Part shown: one piece after another, positions 1-6,316 of the stretch | Layout: every line of letters starts with the position of its first letter | How positions within the stretch are numbered: the first letter of the stretch is position 1 | Program-made: the position numbers and the translations under genes | The notes under the pieces: generated by a model | Told to the model about the DNA's origin: nothing | What the model saw: only the letters and a program-made list of their open reading frames with translations | Database searches by the model: none | NCBI GenBank assembly: GCA_003141795.1 | Contig: PLNO01000122.1 | Coordinates: 1 to 7,781 of the forward strand | Source of the DNA: Spirochaetaceae bacterium | Lineage (GTDB): Bacteria > Spirochaetota > Spirochaetia > SZUA-6 > Fen-1364 | Reading direction: 5' to 3' | DNA: 7,781 nucleotides

Positions 1-938
1 AGGAGTTCTTCTGGAACGAGGGGGCGATCCCTCATCTGCACATGGACCAGGACAAGTTCCCCCCCTTCGTGGACGTCGGGGAGCTCATCGGCAGGGTACG
101 CGCGGAGGCGGAAGAAACCCTCGGCATTCCCGCGGGCCTGCCCGTCATTGCCGGCGGCCCGGACTTCATCATGTCGATCCTGGGCTCGGGCGCGACGCAG
201 GCCGGGCGCGTGTGCGACAGGGCCGGCACCTCGGAGGGGATCAACCTCTGCTGGTCGGCGCCGGTGCACGACCGCCGCCTGCTCTGCTTTCCCCATATCG
301 CGCGGGGTACGTTCAATGTCTCTGCAATGATCTCATCGTCGGGACTCGCCCTCGAGTGGGCGGCGCGCGCGCTTGGTACGGGCACCGGGGGCGTCCACGA
401 GCTCATGACTGAGGCATCGCATGCGGTGCCGGGAGCCGGGAAGCTCCTCTTCCTCCCCTTCCTCATCCCCGAGCGCTTCCCGATCTGGAGCCCGAACATG
501 CGCGGCGCCTTCCTCGGGCTGACCTTCGACCACGGACGTCAGGAAATGATGCGCGCCGTCGTGGAGTCGGCCGGATTCGCCGTTCGGACCGCCGTCTCCG
601 CCATGTCGGAGAACGGGTGCCAGATCACCGACATCCGCGTGACAGGGGGTCTGGCGCGTCTGCCGCTCTGGTGCCAGAGCAGGGCGGACATCATCGGCGT
701 GCGCGTCCTTCTTCCCGAGCAGGAGGACCCTGATCTCGTGGGAAACGCGTGCGTCGGATTCTTCGGCGTGGATGAGTTCGAAAGTCCGGCAGAGGCCGCG
801 GAGAACCTCGTGCGGATCCAGAAGACGTTCACCCCGTCGACGGGCACGCGTCAGGTCTACGACGAGCTGTTCGACGGCTTCACCCGGGCCTGCAACGAGA
901 TGGGCGGTATCCTCCGCGGTCCTGCGCCCGAGGCGTGA
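1..938 (+). CDS. FGGY-family carbohydrate kinase, C-terminal part (5' end outside window)
   Basis: This is an ATP-dependent sugar kinase of the xylulokinase/fuculokinase/ribulokinase superfamily, cytoplasmic and cut by the left edge. The frame is open from base 3 (EFFWNEGAIPHLH) into the ATG at 42, so that ATG is internal, not the start. About 312 residues are present against roughly 490-520 for the family, so the N-terminal sugar-binding domain is mostly missing. Visible motifs are GGPDFIMSILGSG (about 150-188), whose Asp at 162-164 matches the catalytic base; AGTSEGIN (222-245), the phosphate-binding start of the ATPase domain; and TGGLARLPLWCQSRAD (642-689) followed by DPDLVGNACVGFFG, the xylulokinase-like adenosine-binding region. 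The gene ends at TGA 936-938 and converges on the fucosidase 69 bp away. The substrate cannot be read from this part: D-xylulose, L-fuculose and other ketoses are all possible. Family assignment is firm. Confidence 0.88.
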   Translation, partial: EFFWNEGAIPHLHMDQDKFPPFVDVGELIGRVRAEAEETLGIPAGLPVIAGGPDFIMSILGSGATQAGRVCDRAGTSEGINLCWSAPVHDRRLLCFPHIARGTFNVSAMISSSGLALEWAARALGTGTGGVHELMTEASHAVPGAGKLLFLPFLIPERFPIWSPNMRGAFLGLTFDHGRQEMMRAVVESAGFAVRTAVSAMSENGCQITDIRVTGGLARLPLWCQSRADIIGVRVLLPEQEDPDLVGNACVGFFGVDEFESPAEAAENLVRIQKTFTPSTGTRQVYDELFDGFTRACNEMGGILRGPAPEA

Positions 939-978
939 GCGGGTAACGGGGCACAAGGGGGCCCTGCGCCCGAGGCGT
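918..978 (+). repeat. 19-bp direct repeat spanning the kinase stop codon
   Basis: Bases 918-936 and 960-978 match at 18 of 19 positions, including the identical 16-mer CCTGCGCCCGAGGCGT. The offset is 42 bp, or 14 codons, so the second copy is in the kinase frame. The first copy encodes the C-terminal GPAPEA before TGA, and the second encodes GPAPEA before TAG at 978-980. No stop lies between 939 and 977 in that frame. The convergent gap 939-1007 otherwise shows no hairpin plus T-run that I would call a terminator. Confidence 0.75.
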
Positions 979-1007
979 AGGCTGAGGAGCCGGACCGGCC
1001 GTGAGAG

Positions 1008-2546
1008 CTACAGTCGGGGGTGCGGCGTGATGCTGATCACGTGCGCGGGGGATTCCCTCAGCGGCTCGGTGAGCCGGATGTGCACGTCCTTGCCTTCCTG
1101 GAACCACGCGACATACCCGATCGAGCCGATGATCCTCAGCCCCGCGTACGGGAGAAGTCGCAATGACGGGAGAACGATCGTGCGGCCCGCCGGTGTTCCG
1201 AGGAGGATGGCGTAGGTGGTCATCCCGCGCGCCGTATAGCGCACCTCCACCCCTTCGTCGGTCACCGCCTCGTGGTCTCCCCACGGGCGCGAACCGAAGA
1301 TGGCCTCGCCGTTGAGCTTCAGCCAATCACCGAGCCCCGAGAGACGCAGCTTCTGGTCGTCGCTCAGGGTGCCGTCCGCCCCCGGGCTGACGCCGAGCAT
1401 GAGGTTGCCGCCCTTTGCCACGACGTCTACCAGGAGCCGCACGAGGGATTCGACGGAGAGGAGCTCGTTCGGGGTCTCGGCGCTGTTGCGGCCGAAGGAG
1501 TACCCCAGGCCGCGCACGCACTCCCAGACGTTCGCGGGATCCGGCTCGAGCTTCGCGTACTCCGCCGTGCGAAAGTCCGCGTAGCGGGGGGCGGGGACGT
1601 CGAGCCCCAGCGCGGCCTGCGCACGGGCGCGAGCCGAAACGAGCCGCGTGATAGCGCTGATCAACCTCTGCAGGAAACTTACCGGAGGGCGTTCCTCGAA
1701 CTGGCCGAAGCGATCGTTGAGCAGTCCCTCCGGCACCTTGTCGTAGAAGGTGGAAAACAGCGACAGGAGGTCTTCTGCCGACGGACTTCCCATGTCGTTC
1801 CAGAGGATCGAGGGCTTGTAGCGGGTGATGAGCTCGCGCCAGTGCGCATCGACGTACGCGGCGTAGCTCTTGGACCGCGGCATGGCAGCCAGAAGGTCGG
1901 CGCGATTCTTGATGGGGATCCCGCCGAAGCTCCAGTCGAGCCCGCCCGAATAGTAGATGCCGAAGCGCATGCCTTTTCCCCGCGCGGTTGTTGCCATCTC
2001 TCCGACCACGTCCCGGGAAACCTGCCACCCGCGTTTGCGCGGATTGCGGCGGCGCGACGGCCAGAGCAGGAAGCCGTCGTGACCCTTTGCGCTGAAGACC
2101 AGATACCGTGCCCCGCTGGAGGCAAGCGGCTCGATCAACTGCGAGGGATCCCAGTCTTTCAAGCCCTGGCGGAAGATCCTGGGGAAAGCATCATAGCGGG
2201 CCATCCGCCCCCACGTGGCACGATGGTGGTCATGCGTGGGGCTTCCCGGAATGGCCATGCTGTTTTCGTACCACTCGGCGTAGGGATTGCGCGCGTACCA
2301 GCGCTCCCATCCCTGCTCTTCGATGATGCGGGAGAACTCTCCGGTGAGCGGGGCCCAGGCCGGAACGGCGTAGGGCCCCCAGTGAACGATGATCCCGAGC
2401 TTGGCGTCGGTATACCACGGAGGCACCGCGCGGGCGACCAGCTTCTCCCAGGTCAGGGCGACGGTGTCCGCCTCCTGTGGCGCCGACTCCTCCGCGACGG
2501 GGGCGGGCATCCAGTCCTGCTCGTCGCCCCCTTCGTCCGTTGCCAT
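1008..2546 (-). CDS. Alpha-L-fucosidase, glycoside hydrolase family 29
   Basis: This retaining exo-fucosidase would remove terminal alpha-L-fucose from glycans. Numbered from the ATG at 2546 (512 residues), it carries WYTDAKLGIIVHWG (His55), NPYAEWYENS (Glu91, Trp92), AKGHDGF (153-159), IYYSGGLDW, WND with nucleophile Asp251, NDR (Arg279), FRTAEY with acid/base Glu329, and a WE...SFG segment (Phe351). These follow the order of T. maritima residues 34, 66-67, 128-129, 171, 222-224, 254, 266 and 290. Two differences stand out: the first His of the usual KHHDGF is Gly155, and about 38 extra residues lie between Arg279 and Glu329. The C-terminal roughly 100 residues look like the family's beta-sandwich. 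There is no signal peptide, so it probably acts in the cytoplasm on imported oligosaccharides. The start sits 9 bp after the nifJ stop, so the two are probably co-transcribed. A GTG at 2552 is an alternative start but lies on the RBS. True specificity (fucose or another 6-deoxy sugar) is open. Confidence 0.93.
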   Translation of the reverse strand: MATDEGGDEQDWMPAPVAEESAPQEADTVALTWEKLVARAVPPWYTDAKLGIIVHWGPYAVPAWAPLTGEFSRIIEEQGWERWYARNPYAEWYENSMAIPGSPTHDHHRATWGRMARYDAFPRIFRQGLKDWDPSQLIEPLASSGARYLVFSAKGHDGFLLWPSRRRNPRKRGWQVSRDVVGEMATTARGKGMRFGIYYSGGLDWSFGGIPIKNRADLLAAMPRSKSYAAYVDAHWRELITRYKPSILWNDMGSPSAEDLLSLFSTFYDKVPEGLLNDRFGQFEERPPVSFLQRLISAITRLVSARARAQAALGLDVPAPRYADFRTAEYAKLEPDPANVWECVRGLGYSFGRNSAETPNELLSVESLVRLLVDVVAKGGNLMLGVSPGADGTLSDDQKLRLSGLGDWLKLNGEAIFGSRPWGDHEAVTDEGVEVRYTARGMTTYAILLGTPAGRTIVLPSLRLLPYAGLRIIGSIGYVAWFQEGKDVHIRLTEPLRESPAHVISITPHPRL

Positions 2547-2551
2547 TCCCA

Positions 2552-2557
2552 CTCTTT
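2552..2557 (-). promoter_or_regulatory. Ribosome binding site of the fucosidase gene
   Basis: The minus strand reads AAAGAG with 5 nt before the ATG at 2546, and it overlaps the TAA stop of nifJ (2556-2558). The in-frame GTG at 2550-2552 begins at the last G of this site and would have no spacing, which favours the ATG. The overlap of RBS and upstream stop suggests translational coupling to nifJ. Confidence 0.55.
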
Positions 2558-5500
2558 AGAAAGGCCTGTCCGCCAGGTACTTGAAGTACGCGTAGCGGTC
2601 TTTCGCGTCCTTGCGCGCGATGTCCAGGAGCTGTGATGCCCTCTCGGGTCCGGCCTGTTTCAGCGCCCTGAACCTGATCTCGTTGTACATGTAGTCCCCG
2701 ATGTCCGCCGTGGGCTCCTTGGAGTCCAGCGTGAGCGGGTTCTTGCCCTCCGCGGCCAGCTTCGGATTGTAGCGGAACAGCGTCCACGCTCCGGACTCCA
2801 CGGCGAGCTTCTGCTGACTGATGCCCTTGCGAAGATCGAGGCCATGGTTGATGCAGTGCGCGTAGGCGATGATGATCGACGGCCCGTCGTACTCGTCGGC
2901 CTCGTTGAAGGCCTTGATGGTCTGCAGCCTGTTGGCGCCGAAGGCGATGCGCGCAACGTACACGCTGCCGTACGCCATGGCCATGAGGCCGAGATCCTTC
3001 TTCACCATGGGCTTGCCGCCCGCGGCGAACTTCGCGATTGCCCCCACGGGGGTCGCTTTGGACATCTGGCCGCCGGTATTGGAGTAGACCTGGGTGTCCA
3101 GGACGAGGATGTTCACCTTGCGGCCCGATGCGATCACGTGGTCCAGGCCGCCGTAGCCGATGTCATATGCCCATCCGTCGCCGCCGAGGATCCAGACCGA
3201 CTTCTTTATGAGGTAATCCGCCGCCGCGAGGAGGCGCTTCTCTTCCGCCGAGGACGCCTTGGCCAGAACCGCCTTCATCTCGATGACGCGCAGCCTCTGC
3301 GCCTCGACCCCTTCCTGCGTCGACTGGTCCGCGGTGCGGATCTGCTGCAGGAGCGCCGCGGGGACTTTGGACTTCCCACCGGCGACGATAGTGTCGACGA
3401 GCTCGTTGGCGAACTCGAACATCTTGTCGGCGGTCAGCCGCATGCCGAAACCGAACTCGGCCGCGTCCTCGAACAGGGAGTTCGACCACGACGGTCCGCG
3501 CCCGTCCCTGCGGGTCGTGTACGGGGTCGTGGGGAGGTTGCCTCCGTAGATCGATGAACAGCCGGTTGCGTTGGCGATGACCGCGCGGTCACCGTAGAGC
3601 TGGCTCATGAGCTTGATGTACGGCGTCTCTCCGCAGCCGGCGCACGCGCCGGAGAACTCGAACAGGGGCGCTATCAGCTGCGAGCCCTTGATCGTATTGC
3701 GCTTGATCAGCTTCGGATCCACGTCGGGCAGGGAGAGGAAGAACTCGAAGTTCGCCGCCTCCTGGTCCTTGAGGGGGAGCTGCGGAGACATGTTGATGGC
3801 CTTCTTGTCCGTCTTTTCCCCGTTCACCTTCTTGAAGGCGGGGCATGCGCTCACGCACACGCCGCAGCCCGTGCAGTCGAGGGCGGAGACCTGGATCGTG
3901 AACTTCAGACCCTCGAACTCCTTGCCTTTTGCGTCGGTGGACTTGAACGATGCCGGCGCCTTGTCCAGGAGCTTGGGATCGTAAACCTTCATGCGGATGA
4001 CGGCGTGCGGACAGACCATGGAGCATTCGCCGCACTGGATGCACGTCTCCGAATCCCAGACGGGGATCTCTTCCGCGATGGTGCGCTTCTCCCACTTCGT
4101 CGTTCCCGTGGGCCATGTGCCGTCGACGGGGAGCTTGGAGACGGGCAGCAGCTCGCCGCGTCCCGCAATGATCTCACCCGTCACGTTGCGCACGAACTCG
4201 GGGGCGTTCGCCGGGACCGGGGGCAGCATGTGGAGGTTGCCGACCGTGTGGTTGGGATAGTCGACCTTCTCCATGCGCGTGCGCGCCGCTTCCACGGCCT
4301 TCATGTTCATCTCGACGACGTCCTTGCCCTTGTTGCCGTAGGTGTCTTCGATGGCGGCCCTGATGAGCTCCAGGGCCTTCTCTTCGGGGACGACGCCGGA
4401 GATGACGAAGAAGGCGGTCTGCATGGTCACGTTGATGCGGCCGCGCAGCCCCACTTCATCGGCGATCTTCGTTCCGTCGATGACGTAGAACCGCACCTTC
4501 CTGTCGATGATCTTCTGCTGCACCTCGACGGGGATCCTGTTCCAGACCTCGTTCTTGTCGAACGGGGAGTTCAGGAGAAACACGCCCCCCTCCTCCACCT
4601 GGCTCAGCATGTCGAAGCGGTCGATGAAGCTGAACTTGTGGCAGGCGAGGAAGCTCGCCTTGTTGACGAGGTACGTGCTCTTGATCGGCTTCTTGCCGAA
4701 ACGGAGATGGGAAACGGTCATGGAGCCGGACTTCTTGGAGTCAAGGACGAAGTAGCCCTGGACGAAGTTGTCCGTGGCCTTTCCGATGATCTTGATCGAG
4801 TTCTTGTTCGCCCCGATCGTACCGTCGGCTCCCAGTCCGTAGAAGAGCGCGCGGTGCACGCCCGCGGGCTCCGAGGAGAACGACGGATCGAAGGTGAGGC
4901 TCGTATGGGTCACGTCGTCGTTGATGCCGACGGTGAAGTGGTTCTTCGGGCTCTTCTCCTTCAGGTTGTCGAAGACCGCCTTCGCCATGGCGCCGGTGAA
5001 ATCAGCCGAGCCGAGGCCGCAGCGCCCGCCGACGATCACAGGGTAGTCCTTGAACGCGAGGAGCTTCTCCGCCATGGCCTCGCCGATGGCCGTGCGCACG
5101 TCCTCGTAGAGCGGCTCGCCCAGGGCGCCGGACTCCTTGGTCTTCTCCAGCACCGCGATGGCCTTCACCGTCTTGGGCAGAGCCTTGGCGAAATGCTCGA
5201 GGCTGAACGGGCGGAAGAGGCGCACCTTCAGCACACCGACCTTTTCCCCTTTTGCGTTGAGATGCTCAACGACCTCTTCGATGGTCTCCGCCGCATTGCC
5301 CATGACAACGACAACGCGGTCCGCATCAGGAGCGCCGACGTAGTCGAACAGGTGGTACTGGCGGCCGACCAGTCCCGCGAACTTGTCCATCGCCTTCTGC
5401 ACGATCCCCGGCACCGCCTGGTAGTACTTGTTCACCGCTTCGCGTGAGGCGAAGAAGACGTCAGGGTTCTGCGAAGTCCCGCGGATGGTGGGGCTCTCGG

Positions 5501-6128
5501 GGTTCAACGCGCGCGCGCGATGCGCCGCGACGAGCTCGTCGGTGACCATGGCGCGCATGTCGTCGAAGGTGAGCTCCTCGATCTTCTGGATCTCCATGTA
5601 GGAGCGGAAACCGTCGAAGAAGTGAAGGAAGGGAACGCGCGCCTCCAGGGTGGCAGCCTGCGCGATCAACGCGTTGTCCATGATCTCCTGGGCGTTGTTG
5701 GAGCAGAGCATGGCCCAGCCGGTGCCGCGGCAGGCCATCACGTCCTCGTGATCGCCGAAAATGGAAAGGGCGTGCGCCGCAAGCGCACGGGCAGCGATGT
5801 GGAAAACCGTCGAGGTGAGCTCACCGGCGATCTTGAACATGTTGGGGATCATGAGGAGAAGGCCTTGCGAGGCGGTGAAGGTCGTCGTGAGCGCACCAGT
5901 TGTGAGCGCACCATGAACTGCACCGGCGGCGCCGGCCTCGGATTGCATCTCGACGACGGAGGGAACCGTGCCCCAGATGTTCTTCTTTCCTTCAGCGGAG
6001 AGCTCGTCAGCAACCTCTCCCATCGTCGACGAGGGGGTGATGGGATAGATGGCGATGACTTCGTTGGTCGCGTGCGCGACTGTGCCAGCGGCGGTATTCC
6101 CGTCGATGGTCACCATTTTCCTGGCCAT
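2556..6128 (-). CDS. nifJ: Pyruvate:ferredoxin (flavodoxin) oxidoreductase, single-chain
   Basis: This enzyme oxidises pyruvate with CoA to acetyl-CoA and CO2 and passes two electrons to ferredoxin or flavodoxin; it is cytoplasmic, usually a homodimer, with TPP and three [4Fe-4S] clusters. The 1190-residue chain has all domains fused: the pyrimidine-binding N-terminus with YPITPSS (Thr31), Glu64 and Arg114, at the same positions as the pyruvate- and TPP-binding residues of Desulfovibrio africanus PFOR; the second and third domains (about 260-640); a two-cluster ferredoxin domain (Cys696/699/702/706 and 752/755/758/762); and the TPP-binding domain with Cys829, 832, 857 and 1092 for the proximal cluster plus GDGWAYDIGYGG and YSNTGGQMSKATP. 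The Cys spacing (3, 25, 235) is close to that of the D. africanus enzyme. Only 98 residues follow Cys1092, about 60 fewer than in D. africanus, so the protective C-terminal arm is absent, as in many PFORs. The ATG at 6128 is preceded by AAGAAGG and a sigma70-like promoter. The frame is intact. Confidence 0.97.
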   Translation of the reverse strand: MARKMVTIDGNTAAGTVAHATNEVIAIYPITPSSTMGEVADELSAEGKKNIWGTVPSVVEMQSEAGAAGAVHGALTTGALTTTFTASQGLLLMIPNMFKIAGELTSTVFHIAARALAAHALSIFGDHEDVMACRGTGWAMLCSNNAQEIMDNALIAQAATLEARVPFLHFFDGFRSYMEIQKIEELTFDDMRAMVTDELVAAHRARALNPESPTIRGTSQNPDVFFASREAVNKYYQAVPGIVQKAMDKFAGLVGRQYHLFDYVGAPDADRVVVVMGNAAETIEEVVEHLNAKGEKVGVLKVRLFRPFSLEHFAKALPKTVKAIAVLEKTKESGALGEPLYEDVRTAIGEAMAEKLLAFKDYPVIVGGRCGLGSADFTGAMAKAVFDNLKEKSPKNHFTVGINDDVTHTSLTFDPSFSSEPAGVHRALFYGLGADGTIGANKNSIKIIGKATDNFVQGYFVLDSKKSGSMTVSHLRFGKKPIKSTYLVNKASFLACHKFSFIDRFDMLSQVEEGGVFLLNSPFDKNEVWNRIPVEVQQKIIDRKVRFYVIDGTKIADEVGLRGRINVTMQTAFFVISGVVPEEKALELIRAAIEDTYGNKGKDVVEMNMKAVEAARTRMEKVDYPNHTVGNLHMLPPVPANAPEFVRNVTGEIIAGRGELLPVSKLPVDGTWPTGTTKWEKRTIAEEIPVWDSETCIQCGECSMVCPHAVIRMKVYDPKLLDKAPASFKSTDAKGKEFEGLKFTIQVSALDCTGCGVCVSACPAFKKVNGEKTDKKAINMSPQLPLKDQEAANFEFFLSLPDVDPKLIKRNTIKGSQLIAPLFEFSGACAGCGETPYIKLMSQLYGDRAVIANATGCSSIYGGNLPTTPYTTRRDGRGPSWSNSLFEDAAEFGFGMRLTADKMFEFANELVDTIVAGGKSKVPAALLQQIRTADQSTQEGVEAQRLRVIEMKAVLAKASSAEEKRLLAAADYLIKKSVWILGGDGWAYDIGYGGLDHVIASGRKVNILVLDTQVYSNTGGQMSKATPVGAIAKFAAGGKPMVKKDLGLMAMAYGSVYVARIAFGANRLQTIKAFNEADEYDGPSIIIAYAHCINHGLDLRKGISQQKLAVESGAWTLFRYNPKLAAEGKNPLTLDSKEPTADIGDYMYNEIRFRALKQAGPERASQLLDIARKDAKDRYAYFKYLADRPF

Positions 6129-6137
6129 ATGCGAAAA

Positions 6138-6144
6138 CCTTCTT
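6138..6144 (-). promoter_or_regulatory. nifJ: Ribosome binding site of nifJ, in a weak hairpin
   Basis: AAGAAGG on the minus strand lies 9 nt before the ATG at 6128. It sits mostly in the loop of a possible 5-bp stem, CGAAA (6143-6147) with TTTCG (6132-6136). The stem is AT-rich and weak, so a regulatory effect is doubtful. Confidence 0.6.
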
Positions 6145-6173
6145 TCGTGTGGTGTAGGAGGACTTTGCAGCAG

Positions 6174-6202
6174 ATTCTATCGCAAACTGGAGATTATGAC
6201 AA
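6174..6202 (-). promoter_or_regulatory. Predicted sigma70-type promoter for nifJ and the fucosidase
   Basis: The minus strand carries TTGTCA (6197-6202) and TAGAAT (6174-6179), each one base from consensus, with an ideal 17-bp spacer. Transcription would start near 6167, giving a leader of about 39 nt before the nifJ ATG. The -35 box lies 8 bp from the edge of the 88-bp palindromic element, so the element occupies the upstream activator region. This is a by-eye prediction. Confidence 0.6.
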
Positions 6203-6210
6203 TCCGCCCT

Positions 6211-6298
6211 GCAGTTCTCACTATGGACCTTCCTGGGTTTTCAAGGTCCCCTTCTGTTACGAGCTCGCCCATTTTCCAGGGGACATAGTGAGAACTGC
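6211..6298. repeat. 88-bp palindromic element with perfect 15-bp terminal inverted repeats
   Basis: GCAGTTCTCACTATG (6211-6225) is exactly the reverse complement of 6284-6298. Inside are a 7-bp hairpin, GGACCTT (6225-6231) with AAGGTCC (6243-6249), and a 6-bp pairing, GTCCCC (6246-6251) with GGGGAC (6279-6284). The two internal pairings share bases 6246-6249, so they cannot form together. An 8-bp palindrome CGAGCTCG lies at 6260-6267. There is no T-run beside the stem in either direction and no target-site duplication at the ends (6201-6210 against 6299-6308). The element fills most of the 188-bp gap between the DHS-like gene and nifJ. It could be a MITE or REP-like repeat moved by a transposase elsewhere in the genome, or a structured regulatory region. 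No second copy is in this window. Confidence 0.8.
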
Positions 6299-6316
6299 TT
6301 TATAACGGTGCCAAAC

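Noticed and set aside
939..1007. Bidirectional terminator between the convergent kinase and fucosidase genes
   Set aside because: Only short GC-rich dyads such as CCGGACCGG are present, without a stable long stem or T-tracts.
2546..2552. GTG at 2552 as the fucosidase start
   Set aside because: It overlaps the only Shine-Dalgarno-like sequence, leaving no spacing; the ATG two codons later has proper spacing.
1272..2636. 454-residue plus-strand open frame antisense to the fucosidase
   Set aside because: It is opposite a gene with all GH29 catalytic motifs and has the composition of a codon-bias shadow.
4005..5447. 480-residue plus-strand open frame antisense to nifJ
   Set aside because: It lies wholly inside an unmistakable nifJ, its translation is low-complexity and rich in Arg, Asp, Val, His and Leu as expected of a GC-rich antisense frame, and no family motif is seen.
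6211..6298. Intrinsic transcription terminator
   Set aside because: The stem is long but neither side is followed by a T-run, and the loop is far too large for a canonical terminator.
6211..6298. Integron attC site
   Set aside because: The ends lack the RYYYAAC/GTTRRRY core sites, the terminal repeat is perfect rather than imperfect with extrahelical bases, and there is no integrase or cassette array.
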